A stretch of 21,400 bases of DNA from positions 1 through 21,400 of the forward strand of contig DVLY01000113.1 of NCBI GenBank assembly GCA_018715295.1. The letters are read 5' to 3'. Below are positions 1 through 6,675 of this stretch, in pieces. How positions within the stretch are numbered: position 1 is the stretch's first letter; the number at the start of each line of letters is the position of its first letter. This stretch comes from Candidatus Merdimorpha stercoravium. Its GTDB lineage: Bacteria > Bacteroidota > Bacteroidia > Flavobacteriales > UBA1820. Under the pieces are notes generated by a model. It saw only the letters and a program-made list of their open reading frames with translations, was not told where the DNA came from and ran no database searches. The position numbers and the translations under genes are program-made.

Positions 1-1579
1 TGGCCTGGATGTATCCGTTGGCTTGGACGTAGCCGTTGGAGATGTCGGTACGCAGGGTCAAGGGAATGGGGTCGGTATCGGCGTCGAAATCGGTAAAAAA
101 GGTCTGGGGGGTAAACTGTCCCATGCGGAAATTGATGCCCAGCGAAGGGCGCTTGCCATTGTCGCGGAACAGGGACAGGCCCAGCGAGGGGCTTTTCCCC
201 AGGATGACGTCGGCTTCGAAGATGCTGCGGGGCAGGATGTTGTTGATGCGCAGATTGAGCAGGATGTTGGTGCCGAACAGCCGGTCGTAGGCCCAGCCGA
301 TGCCGATGTATTGGCGGGTGGGGTTTTCGACCACGATAAATTCCAGCAGGTAACGGTCCGCCTGCGAGCCTTCTTGCAGGCGATAGTACACGTTGTGGAA
401 GTTGCCGGTGGCGTACAGGCGCGAGATGGCCTGGTGAATGTCCTCGAGCGAGAAAAGGCCCGGGAGTTCTTTGTCCAGGCGTCCCAGGAAGTATTCCCGG
501 GGATAGTCCCGGGTGCCCGAAACGCGAATGTCCTCGATGCGGAACTCATTCCGGGGAGCGATCTTCGGCCGGGGGGCGGCGGGGGAAACACCGGAGGTCT
601 GTTGGGCGCGGGCGATGGCTTGCAGGGCTTCCATCTGCTGCTGCGCGGCGATGACTCCCCGCTGGTAAATGCTGTCGGCATCGCTGAAACTCATGACGTT
701 GTATTGGGCGATGTCGGGCTTTATCTCCAGGTCCACGTGCCCTCGCTGCGCTTCGACGTTTTCGACGATCTGAAAGCCGATGAGTTGGTCCAGGATACCG
801 ACGATCGACCCGAGTTTTTCGGGGGAGGAAAGCCCCGAATTGATGTTGATGCCAATGACGATGTCGGCACCCATGGCGCGCATCTGGTCCACGGGATAGT
901 TGTCCAGCACGCCGCCGTCCACCAGCAAAGTGGAGTCGATGGTAAAGGGGGTGAGCAGCGAAGGGAAAGTGCCGCTGGCGCGCATGGCTTCCGGCAGGTA
1001 ACCCCGATCCAGTTTGACGGAGGTGCCGTGTGCCAGGTCGGTGGCCTTGGCAAAATAGGGAATGGAGAGGCTGTCGAAGTCGTCGACCTGGTGGACGGGG
1101 ATGGTCCAGTCGGCGAATTTGTTGATCAGGTTCTGCCCGTGCGAGATGGCCGAGGGAAATTGCAGCTTGAAACGGTTCATTCCCAGTCGGAAACCGACCC
1201 TCCCTTCCCGCTGTTTGTCGTAATAGAGGCGGTAGCGACGTGGTGTTTTGTCCTGCACGATCTCCAGGATGTCGAAGCCCTGGATCAGCGAGTCGATCTG
1301 TTCGGTGCTCCATCCGGTGGCGTACAGTCCGCCGACGATCGCCCCGATGGACGTCCCTCCGATGTAGTCGATGTGCACGCCGGCCTGTTCGATCACTTTG
1401 ATGGCGCCCAGGTGGGCGAAGCCTTTGGCGCCGCCGCCCGAGAGGACCAGCCCGACTTTCAGCCGATCGCCTTGACGGAGGGTGTCCTGGGGGACGGAGG
1501 GTTGCGGGGATGCTCCCTGGAGGAGCGCAGAAGTGCCGGGCAGCAACCACAACAGCAGGACGAAGGGGAGAAGTCGCAT
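1..1579 (-). CDS. Patatin-like phospholipase with C-terminal POTRA/Omp85-type barrel (partial, C-terminus cut by window edge)
   Basis: The reading frame starts at ATG 1579 and is open to the left edge, giving 526 residues without a stop. A hydrophobic N-terminus (MRLLPFVLLLWLLPG) looks like a signal peptide. The patatin domain follows, with the oxyanion-hole motif GGGAKG near residues 48-53, the nucleophile motif GGTSIG at 74-79 (Ser77) and the catalytic Asp in DGG at about residue 221. Residues about 345-405 look like a POTRA domain. After about 415 the sequence alternates polar and hydrophobic residues like outer-membrane beta strands. Known family: PlpD/NTE-like patatins joined to a BamA-like barrel, which are common in Bacteroidota at roughly 700-800 residues, so about a quarter to a third of the protein is probably missing here. 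Expected activity is lipid acyl hydrolysis in the periplasm or at the outer membrane; the physiological substrate is unknown. It lies 122 bases downstream of radA on the same strand. A near-consensus -7 box (TATCTTTA on the minus strand) in the gap suggests it could have its own promoter. Confidence 0.88.
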   Translation of the reverse strand, partial: MRLLPFVLLLWLLPGTSALLQGASPQPSVPQDTLRQGDRLKVGLVLSGGGAKGFAHLGAIKVIEQAGVHIDYIGGTSIGAIVGGLYATGWSTEQIDSLIQGFDILEIVQDKTPRRYRLYYDKQREGRVGFRLGMNRFKLQFPSAISHGQNLINKFADWTIPVHQVDDFDSLSIPYFAKATDLAHGTSVKLDRGYLPEAMRASGTFPSLLTPFTIDSTLLVDGGVLDNYPVDQMRAMGADIVIGININSGLSSPEKLGSIVGILDQLIGFQIVENVEAQRGHVDLEIKPDIAQYNVMSFSDADSIYQRGVIAAQQQMEALQAIARAQQTSGVSPAAPRPKIAPRNEFRIEDIRVSGTRDYPREYFLGRLDKELPGLFSLEDIHQAISRLYATGNFHNVYYRLQEGSQADRYLLEFIVVENPTRQYIGIGWAYDRLFGTNILLNLRINNILPRSIFEADVILGKSPSLGLSLFRDNGKRPSLGINFRMGQFTPQTFFTDFDADTDPIPLTLRTDISNGYVQANGYIQA

Positions 1580-1654
1580 GGGATGTTTCGGTTTTGGGGA
1601 ATGAATCCGGGGGTAAAGATAAGGATTTGCCCGCGCCTGTGGGAGAGAGGTGCG

Positions 1655-1697
1655 GGGAAAAAATCTTTCTCCCCGGGGTGAAGGGGGGCTCCCCGGG
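1655..1697 (-). terminator. Possible weak terminator after radA
   Basis: Reading the minus strand just after the radA stop, CCCGGGG (plus 1691-1697) can pair with CCCCGGG (plus 1672-1678) around a 12-base loop. Six T's follow (plus 1658-1663), but about 8 bases after the stem. The G/C stem is strong but the distance to the T-run is poor, so termination is likely partial at best. Confidence 0.3.
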
Positions 1698-1701
1698 CGG
1701 G

Positions 1702-3081
1702 TTACGCGAAGCAGAATTTGATCAGCTGCTCGATGCGCTCGATGGGGATGACCCGAATGGCCGGCCAGGAGGCCGGGCGCACGGGGTTGTAGGCCGAGAC
1801 GAAGACGATGTCGAAGCCCAGGCGTTGCGCCTCGCCGATGCGCTGTTCGATGCGGGTAACGGGACGGATCTCGCCCGAGAGCCCTACTTCGGCGGCGAAG
1901 CAGGTCTTTTCACCCAGCGGGATGTCCTGGTCCGAAGACAGCACGGCGGCTACCACGGCCAGGTCGAAGGCTGGGTCGTCCACCCGCAGTCCGCCGGTGA
2001 TGTTCAGGAAGACGTCCTTGGCGGCCAGGCGGAAACCGGCGCGTTTTTCCAGCACGGCCAGCAGCATGTTCAGCCGCCGGGTGTCGAAACCGGTGGCGGT
2101 GCGCTGCGGGGTGCCGTACACGGCGGAAGATACCAGGGCCTGTACTTCGATCAGGATAGGGCGCACCCCTTCCAGAGTAACGGCCACGGCGTTGCCTGAG
2201 AGGTGGGCGTTGTGTCCCGAGATGAGGGCGGCCGAGGGGTTTTCCACCGTTTCCAGCCCGGCGGCGCCCATGCGGTAGATGCCGATCTCGTCGGTGGAGC
2301 CGAAGCGGTTTTTCTGTACCCGGACGATGCGGTAGAGGTGGTTGCGGTCGCCTTCGAATTGCAATACGGCATCCACCATGTGTTCCAGGATTTTGGGCCC
2401 GGCCAGCGAACCGTCCTTGGTGATGTGGCCGATGATCATTACCGGGACGCCGCTTTCCTTGGCGTAACGCAACAGTTCGGCTGCGCATTCGCGGATCTGG
2501 GCGACGCTGCCGGCGGAAGCCTCCGCCCGGGGAGTGTACAGGGTCTGGATCGAGTCGATCACCACCAGTTGCGGAGCGACTGTGGCGGCATGGGAGAAGA
2601 TGGCATCCGTGTTGGTTTCGGGCAGGATGTAGCATTCTTGGTTGTCGATCCCGATGCGTTCGGCGCGCATGCGGATCTGCTCGGCCGATTCTTCGCCCGA
2701 GACGTAGAGCGTGCGCACTCCGCGCGCCCGCAGGGCGAGTTGGAGCATGAGGGTCGATTTGCCGATGCCGGGTTCCCCGCCCAGCAGCATGAGCGATCCG
2801 GGTACGATGCCTCCGCCGAGGATCCGGTCGAATTCCGCATTGCCGCTCGAGATCCGGCGCTGCGAGGCGTATTCCACTTCGCGGATGTTCAGGGGTTTGG
2901 TCTGACGTTTTTTCCCGTCCTGTCCCAGGCTCCAGGCCGGGGCGTGGCGGGAGTCGGACGCAGGGGCGAGGGTCGTTTCGGTCAGGGTGTTCCACTGGCG
3001 GCACGAGGGGCACTGCCCGTACCATTTGGGGTATTCCATCCCGCAATGGCTGCACACGTATACGGTTTTGGCTTTGGCCAT
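1702..3081 (-). CDS. radA: DNA repair protein RadA (Sms)
   Basis: RadA is a RecA-related, DnaB-like hexameric ATPase that drives branch migration of recombination intermediates. The 459 residues match the family's usual length. In order: an N-terminal C4 zinc finger with Cys at 10, 13, 24 and 27; Walker A GGEPGIGKST at 101-110; Walker B LVVID at about 172-176; the RadA-specific KNRFG motif at 257-261; and a C-terminal Lon-protease-like domain from about residue 290. ATG 3081 gives the zinc finger directly after a short lead, so I use it. The gene starts 4 bases after the stop of the upstream ACT-domain gene, so the two are almost certainly co-transcribed from the promoter at 3774-3781. No key residue is missing. 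Confidence 0.97.
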   Translation of the reverse strand: MAKAKTVYVCSHCGMEYPKWYGQCPSCRQWNTLTETTLAPASDSRHAPAWSLGQDGKKRQTKPLNIREVEYASQRRISSGNAEFDRILGGGIVPGSLMLLGGEPGIGKSTLMLQLALRARGVRTLYVSGEESAEQIRMRAERIGIDNQECYILPETNTDAIFSHAATVAPQLVVIDSIQTLYTPRAEASAGSVAQIRECAAELLRYAKESGVPVMIIGHITKDGSLAGPKILEHMVDAVLQFEGDRNHLYRIVRVQKNRFGSTDEIGIYRMGAAGLETVENPSAALISGHNAHLSGNAVAVTLEGVRPILIEVQALVSSAVYGTPQRTATGFDTRRLNMLLAVLEKRAGFRLAAKDVFLNITGGLRVDDPAFDLAVVAAVLSSDQDIPLGEKTCFAAEVGLSGEIRPVTRIEQRIGEAQRLGFDIVFVSAYNPVRPASWPAIRVIPIERIEQLIKFCFA

Positions 3082-3085
3082 GGCT

Positions 3086-3745
3086 TCAGGCGATGTTCAG
3101 GCGTTTGACTACCGAGAAGGCTTTGTCGATGTCGTCCTGCGATACGATCAGGGTAAATTCGTTGGTGGTGGAGACGACTTCCAGCAGGTTGATGCCTTCC
3201 CAGGCGATCTTTTTGAAGATGTAGTAGTACAGGCCGGAGCAGTTGGAGTTTTCCTCCGGGAGTTTGACGGTGATCGAAGCCAGGTTCGGTGCTTTGGAGA
3301 CCAGTTGCTCCCCCCGGAAACACGTCTCGACGTATTCTTCGGCCGTATTGGACAGGATGATGGTCGTCTCGTACACCCCTTGGGAATAGGTGTAGAAGAT
3401 CTCCTTGGCATGGCCGATCTTGTCCAGCAGCTGCCCCTGGCGCAGGATGAGGGTGGAGGAATTGCGGAAGGTATATTTCACCAGGTTCGAACGGACGGTG
3501 ATGTCGCCCAATGCCCGGATGATCTGGCGGATCTTGTTTTCCAGTTCGAATTGCAGGATGGGGTGGATGCGTTTGATGGCCATGATGATGGCTCCTTCCC
3601 GGACCTCTTTCTTCAGTTCGGCTTCGATCTCGGGCTGCAGGGCGCGCGCCAGCGAGGAAATGTTGATCAGGTCCTGGGCGAGGGCTTCTTCCAGGTAGGG
3701 TTTTTCCTTGATCAGGCTTTCTACGACGGAGGAGATGGATTTCAT
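3086..3745 (-). CDS. Putative ACT-domain regulator, divergent from lysC
   Basis: 219 residues from ATG 3745. The same frame stays open upstream to about 4723, but that part is antisense to lysC and out of character, so I reject it; the -7 box at 3774-3781 sits just upstream of ATG 3745. Residues about 12-60 are helical and resemble a winged-helix or HTH module (DLINISSLARAL, then an Ile/Ala-rich helix GAIIMAIKRI). Residues about 154-217 (from LASITVKLPEE through GINLLEVVSTTNEFTLIVS to AFSVVKRL) look like an ACT domain close to those of aspartokinases. The arrangement recalls the predicted ACT-containing amino-acid regulators of the COG2150 type. That match is from memory of the fold pattern and is not proven. 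Its place back to back with aspartokinase, sharing a 114-base intergenic region, suggests a role in aspartate-family amino-acid control. It forms a transcription unit with radA (4-base gap). A purely enzymatic or chaperone-like role cannot be excluded. Confidence 0.75.
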   Translation of the reverse strand: MKSISSVVESLIKEKPYLEEALAQDLINISSLARALQPEIEAELKKEVREGAIIMAIKRIHPILQFELENKIRQIIRALGDITVRSNLVKYTFRNSSTLILRQGQLLDKIGHAKEIFYTYSQGVYETTIILSNTAEEYVETCFRGEQLVSKAPNLASITVKLPEENSNCSGLYYYIFKKIAWEGINLLEVVSTTNEFTLIVSQDDIDKAFSVVKRLNIA

Positions 3746-3773
3746 GGCGATGAGGTTTTTGTTTGATTTACAA

Positions 3774-3781
3774 CAAAGATA
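3774..3781 (-). promoter_or_regulatory. Predicted -7 box for the ACT-domain gene/radA
   Basis: On the minus strand the sequence reads TATCTTTG, an exact match to the Bacteroidota -7 consensus TAnnTTTG. It lies 28 bases before ATG 3745, which predicts a 5' leader of about 20 bases. TTTG occurs upstream, but only 12 bases away, so the -33 element is non-ideal. The surrounding DNA is markedly AT-rich compared with the genes. Confidence 0.6.
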
Positions 3782-3832
3782 CAAAATATTATACAAATAA
3801 GTTAAAGGGATACGCGCATTATTTATTTGTTT

Positions 3833-3840
3833 TAACTTTG
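3833..3840 (+). promoter_or_regulatory. Predicted -7 box for lysC
   Basis: TAACTTTG matches TAnnTTTG and lies 19 bases before the ATG at 3860. The transcript would start near 3847, giving a very short leader with no room for an attenuator. No clear TTTG occurs at the -33 position. This promoter and the divergent one at 3774-3781 share the AT-rich 3746-3859 region, so one bound regulator could affect both. Confidence 0.5.
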
Positions 3841-3859
3841 CGGCAAAACACTCCGGAAA

Positions 3860-5191
3860 ATGGATGCGAAGAAAATGAAAGTGTACAAGTTTGGCGGCAC
3901 GTCGGTAGGGACGGCCAAACGCATGGCCGAAGTGGCCCGGATCATCGGCTCCGATCCCGCGCCGAAAATCGTCGTACTCTCGGCCATGGCCGGCACGACC
4001 AATACCCTGGTGGAGATGTGCGACCTGTGCTATGCCGAAAAGGCCTCGAAGGCCCGGGAGATCGCGGCCGGCCTGCGTGGGAAGTACCTCGAGGTGGTCG
4101 AGGATCTGTACCGCAAGGGGGAGACCAAACAGCAGGCCCGGGACTTTGTCCAAGGGAAATTCGATGCCCTGGAGAGGTACCTGACCGATTATTTCGTCAT
4201 TCAGGATGAGAAGGCCGTCTTGTCCTTCGGCGAGCTTCTGTCCACGGAGTTGTTCCACATGTACCTGCGGGAAAACGGTGTGGGCAGTGTCCTGGTACCG
4301 GCGCTCTCGTTCATGCGGACCGACCGTCTGGGCGAACCCGACATGTACTACATCGCGCAGAACCTCCAGGCCAAACTCGAGGCCAATCCGGGTACGGAAC
4401 TGTTTATCACTCAGGGGTACATCTGTCTGAACGCCTGGGGCGAGGTGGACAACCTGCGGCGCGGGGGCAGCGACTATACCGCTACGATCATCGGAGCGGC
4501 GATCAAGGCATCCGAAGTACAGATATGGACCGACATCGACGGGCTGCACGAAAACGACCCGCGCGTGGTGGAGAATACCGCTCCGGTGGAGATGCTCTCG
4601 TACACCGAGGCCGAGGAGCTGGCGTATTTCGGTGCCAAGATCCTCCATCCGCTTTGCGTCATCCCGGCGCACAACGCGGGGGTTCCCGTGTGGTTGAAGT
4701 ACACGCTCGATCCCAAGGCGCACGGCACGCTCATCTGCTCCGATTACGGGAAGGGCGGGGTGAAAGCCATCGCAGCCAAAGACGGCATCATCGCCATCAA
4801 GATCCAGTCCGGGCGGATGATGATGGCCTACGGCTTCCTTCGCCGGATCTTCGAGATATTCGAACGCTACCGCACCCCGATCGACATGATCACCACTTCC
4901 GAGGTGGCCGTTTCGCTGACCATCGACGACGACAATTACCTGTCGAGGATCGTCTCCGAGTTGCGCGAATTCGGGATCGTGTCGGTGGACAAGGACCAGA
5001 CCATCGTTTCAGTGGTGGGGCACGACATCGTGGAGGATCCCCGCAGCATGGAGATTTTCGCGGCCCTCAAAGGGAAGCCCGTGCGGATGATTTCCTACGG
5101 AGGCAGCCGGAACAACATCTCGATCCTGATCGATACCGCATCCAAAAAAGACGTACTCAAATGCCTGAGCGATCATTTGTTCAAGCATTGA
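3860..5191 (+). CDS. lysC: Aspartate kinase (monofunctional, LysC-type)
   Basis: Phosphorylates L-aspartate with ATP, the first step to lysine/diaminopimelate, threonine and methionine. The kinase domain carries the N-terminal KFGGTS signature (residues 10-15), and LRRGGSDYTA near residue 200. Two ACT-type regulatory segments follow from about residue 308, including PIDMITTSEVAVSLT and a second one ending in MISYGGSRNNISI, the usual feedback-binding architecture. At 443 residues it matches the monofunctional E. coli LysC size; no homoserine dehydrogenase domain is attached. ATG 3860 is used; ATG 3875 (MKVYKFGG) is an alternative start that loses five residues. The gene is single, divergent from the ACT-domain protein, and followed by a strong terminator. 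Which end product inhibits it cannot be told from the sequence. Confidence 0.96.
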   Translation: MDAKKMKVYKFGGTSVGTAKRMAEVARIIGSDPAPKIVVLSAMAGTTNTLVEMCDLCYAEKASKAREIAAGLRGKYLEVVEDLYRKGETKQQARDFVQGKFDALERYLTDYFVIQDEKAVLSFGELLSTELFHMYLRENGVGSVLVPALSFMRTDRLGEPDMYYIAQNLQAKLEANPGTELFITQGYICLNAWGEVDNLRRGGSDYTATIIGAAIKASEVQIWTDIDGLHENDPRVVENTAPVEMLSYTEAEELAYFGAKILHPLCVIPAHNAGVPVWLKYTLDPKAHGTLICSDYGKGGVKAIAAKDGIIAIKIQSGRMMMAYGFLRRIFEIFERYRTPIDMITTSEVAVSLTIDDDNYLSRIVSELREFGIVSVDKDQTIVSVVGHDIVEDPRSMEIFAALKGKPVRMISYGGSRNNISILIDTASKKDVLKCLSDHLFKH

Positions 5192-5223
5192 GCCTTTAGC
5201 CTTTCGCTTTTGCTGTAAAAAGG

Positions 5224-5251
5224 CGCTCCTCGCTCAGAGGAGCGTTTTTTT
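5224..5251 (+). terminator. Rho-independent terminator of lysC
   Basis: CGCTCCTC (5224-5231) pairs perfectly with GAGGAGCG (5237-5244) around a 5-base loop and is followed by seven T's (5245-5251). It starts 33 bases after the lysC stop. Confidence 0.92.
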
Positions 5252-5311
5252 ATGGGCGTTGCGGGAGGGGGATAAAAAAGCGTTGAGGTGGGCGGCAAAA
5301 ATGCAGGACAC

Positions 5312-5343
5312 AAAAAAGCCTTCACAGTATTCTGTGAAGGCTT
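5312..5343 (-). terminator. Terminator of the tRNA-Leu gene
   Basis: A 12-bp perfect inverted repeat, AAGCCTTCACAG (5316-5327) and CTGTGAAGGCTT (5332-5343), with a 4-base loop. On the minus strand it is followed by a run of six T's (plus 5312-5317). It begins 5 bases after the tRNA 3' end. Confidence 0.9.
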
Positions 5344-5347
5344 TCTG

Positions 5348-5428
5348 TGCCCCGAACCGGACTCGAACCAGCACACCTTGCGGCACATGTACCTGAAACA
5401 TGCGTGTCTACCATTCCACCATCGGGGC
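5348..5428 (-). tRNA. tRNA-Leu, anticodon CAG
   Basis: On the minus strand the acceptor arm GCCCCGA (plus 5422-5428) pairs with TCGGGGC (plus 5349-5355). The anticodon stem CATGT/ACATG encloses loop TTCAGGT, which places CAG at positions 34-36 and so reads CUG leucine codons. A long variable arm (GCC, GCAA loop, GGT) identifies a class II tRNA. The T arm contains GGTTCGAGTCC. The discriminator base is A, as expected for Leu, and CCA is not encoded. CUG is heavily used in the neighbouring high-GC genes. Confidence 0.96.
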
Positions 5429-5437
5429 TTGCGGGTG

Positions 5438-5466
5438 CAAATATACGCGTTTTTCTTTTCATCAAA
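5438..5466 (-). promoter_or_regulatory. Promoter of tRNA-Leu
   Basis: On the minus strand TTTG (plus 5463-5466) is followed after 17 bases by TATATTTG (plus 5438-5445), an exact TAnnTTTG box. Transcription would begin within a few bases of the mature tRNA 5' end at 5428. Confidence 0.75.
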
Positions 5467-5578
5467 CAAGTTTTTTTGCGCAGCAGGTTAAAAAATATTT
5501 CCAACCTCCGCAGGGAGGACTTGCCGGTGAGGATTTTTGAACCGAAGGCGGGGATTTTCCGTATTTTCCCCAAAAAAA

Positions 5579-5609
5579 TTTGGAGGGCCGGAAAAAATCC
5601 TTACATTTG
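5579..5609 (+). promoter_or_regulatory. his operon promoter
   Basis: TTTG (5579-5582), a 19-base spacer, then TACATTTG (5602-5609) form a textbook Bacteroidota -33/-7 pair. Predicted start of transcription is near 5616, immediately ahead of the leader peptide ATG at 5621. The rest of the stretch from 5467 to 5578 shows no gene; it contains only a short CCTCC/GGAGG inverted repeat of unclear meaning. Confidence 0.8.
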
Positions 5610-5620
5610 TCCCGCATTAG

Positions 5621-5674
5621 ATGAAGACCATGAAATACGGCATCCTGCATCCTGTCCACCATTGCACCGCCTGA
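5621..5674 (+). CDS. hisL: his operon leader peptide (17 aa, His-rich)
   Basis: A 17-codon ORF, MKTMKYGILHPVHHCTA, ends at TGA 5672. His codons are at 5648, 5657 and 5660, that is three His in five residues late in the peptide. It lies between the his promoter and an intrinsic terminator in front of hisG. Either ATG 5621 or ATG 5630 could be the start; the predicted leader before 5621 is only about 5 bases, so 5630 is a real alternative. Role inferred from known his leader peptides: when charged tRNA-His is scarce the ribosome stalls at the His codons and prevents terminator formation. Confidence 0.82.
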   Translation: MKTMKYGILHPVHHCTA

Positions 5675-5675
5675 A

Positions 5676-5736
5676 ACCGGGCAGGAGGAAGGTTATGCTG
5701 TATCCGAATACGACAAGTACCCTACAACCCGCCGGT
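5676..5736 (+). promoter_or_regulatory. Candidate his antiterminator pairing
   Basis: ACCGG (5676-5680), just after the leader stop codon, is exactly complementary to CCGGT (5732-5736), which covers the end of the terminator 5' arm and part of its loop. A ribosome waiting at the stop codon would cover 5676-5680, whereas one stalled at the His codons (5657-5662) would leave most of it free. A second weak set is AACC 5675-5678 with GGTT 5691-5694, or that GGTT with AACC 5726-5729. These are only 4-5 bp, so the exact fold is uncertain. Confidence 0.4.
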
Positions 5737-5754
5737 CCCCATGGCGGGTTTTTT
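5726..5754 (+). terminator. his attenuator terminator
   Basis: AACCCGCC (5726-5733) pairs with GGCGGGTT (5743-5750) around a 9-base loop and runs into six T's (5749-5754). It sits 51 bases after the leader peptide stop and 50 bases before hisG, so it would stop transcription before the structural genes unless prevented. Confidence 0.88.
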
Positions 5755-5804
5755 CGTAGTCGGCCGCCCGGGAAAAGACCGGAGAAATCTTAAACGAACG
5801 CAAA

Positions 5805-6662
5805 ATGACTTATCTGAAGATCGCTATCCAAAAGTCGGGACGTCTGAACGAAGACTCCCTGAACCTGCTCAAAGAGTGCGGTATCTCGATCAACAACGGC
5901 GCGGACCAGCTGATGGCCCAGGCGTCGAATTTCCCCTTGGAAGTGTTGTACCTGCGCAATTCCGATATTCCGCAGTACGTGCGCGACGGGGTGGCGGACA
6001 TCGCCATCCTGGGGGAGAATACCGAAATCGAAAAACGTACCGGCAACCGGCGGGTACTCCCGCTTGGCTTTTCCCGCTGCCGGGTGTCGATGGCCGTTCC
6101 CCGGGATGTCCCCTACGAGGGTTTGTCCTATTTCCAGGGGAAGAAGATCGCCACGTCGTACCCCAACACCCTGTCCGATTTTCTGAAACGGGAAGGCATC
6201 CAGGCCGAGATCCACGAGATCTCCGGTTCGGTCGAGATCGCTCCGGGCATCGGCTTGGCGCACGCCATCTTCGATATTGTCAGCTCGGGGAGCACGCTGT
6301 TCAAGAACGGGCTGAAGGAGGTACACAAGGTGTTGGACTCGCAGGCTGTCCTGTTGGCCCATCCCGACCTTTCTCCCGAGAAGCAGGCGCTGCTCGACCA
6401 GTTGGTCTTCCGGATCAAGGCGGTACTCGCCGCCCGCAACTGCAAGTACATCCTGCTCAATGCACCGGAAGCGTCCCTGGAGAAGATCTGCTCGCTGCTT
6501 CCGGGAATGAAGAGCCCGACGATCATCCCCTTGCGGGAAAAAGGGTGGGTGTCGGTCCACTCGGTGGTGAGCGAGGAAAAGTTCTGGGAAGTGATCGGAA
6601 AACTGAAAGAGGCCGGTGCGGAAGGTATCCTGATCGCGCCGATCGAAAAAATGATCCTGTAA
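5805..6662 (+). CDS. hisG: ATP phosphoribosyltransferase, long form (HisG_L)
   Basis: First step of histidine synthesis: joins ATP and PRPP to give phosphoribosyl-ATP. At 285 residues it is the long, homohexameric form that does not need HisZ. The PRPP-binding segment is DIVSSGSTL at 157-165. Residues about 212-285 form the ferredoxin-like regulatory domain (PTIIPLREKGWVSVHSVV, then GAEGILIAPIEKM) that binds histidine for feedback inhibition in this family. It is the first structural gene after the attenuator, so the operon has both transcriptional and allosteric control points. ATG 5805 is preceded by an A-rich stretch without a Shine-Dalgarno sequence. Confidence 0.97.
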   Translation: MTYLKIAIQKSGRLNEDSLNLLKECGISINNGADQLMAQASNFPLEVLYLRNSDIPQYVRDGVADIAILGENTEIEKRTGNRRVLPLGFSRCRVSMAVPRDVPYEGLSYFQGKKIATSYPNTLSDFLKREGIQAEIHEISGSVEIAPGIGLAHAIFDIVSSGSTLFKNGLKEVHKVLDSQAVLLAHPDLSPEKQALLDQLVFRIKAVLAARNCKYILLNAPEASLEKICSLLPGMKSPTIIPLREKGWVSVHSVVSEEKFWEVIGKLKEAGAEGILIAPIEKMIL

Positions 6663-6667
6663 GGAGG
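6661..6667 (+). promoter_or_regulatory. Unusually perfect Shine-Dalgarno for hisD
   Basis: AAGGAGG overlaps the hisG stop codon (TAA at 6660-6662) and lies 8 bases before ATG 6676, which makes that the preferred hisD start. Other gene starts here mostly have A-rich leaders with no such motif, so this one stands out in a presumed Bacteroidota genome. Confidence 0.7.
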
Positions 6668-6675
6668 TATTGTTG

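Noticed and set aside
23..1681. 552-residue plus-strand open frame
   Set aside because: It is antisense to the patatin gene, whose motifs and signal peptide are clear. Long antisense frames are expected at this G+C content, and its composition (Gly/Val/Asp-rich, no domain) is that of a shadow.
2203..3108. 301-residue plus-strand frame over radA
   Set aside because: Antisense to RadA, which has its complete zinc finger, Walker and KNRFG motifs; no start context or domain on the plus strand.
3746..4723. N-terminal extension of the ACT-domain protein on the minus strand
   Set aside because: This part lies opposite lysC and across the divergent promoter region. The -7 box at 3774-3781 and ATG 3745 give a better gene start.
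5192..5347. Small ORFs between lysC and tRNA-Leu
   Set aside because: The short open frames here run across terminators and the tRNA, and have no initiation context.
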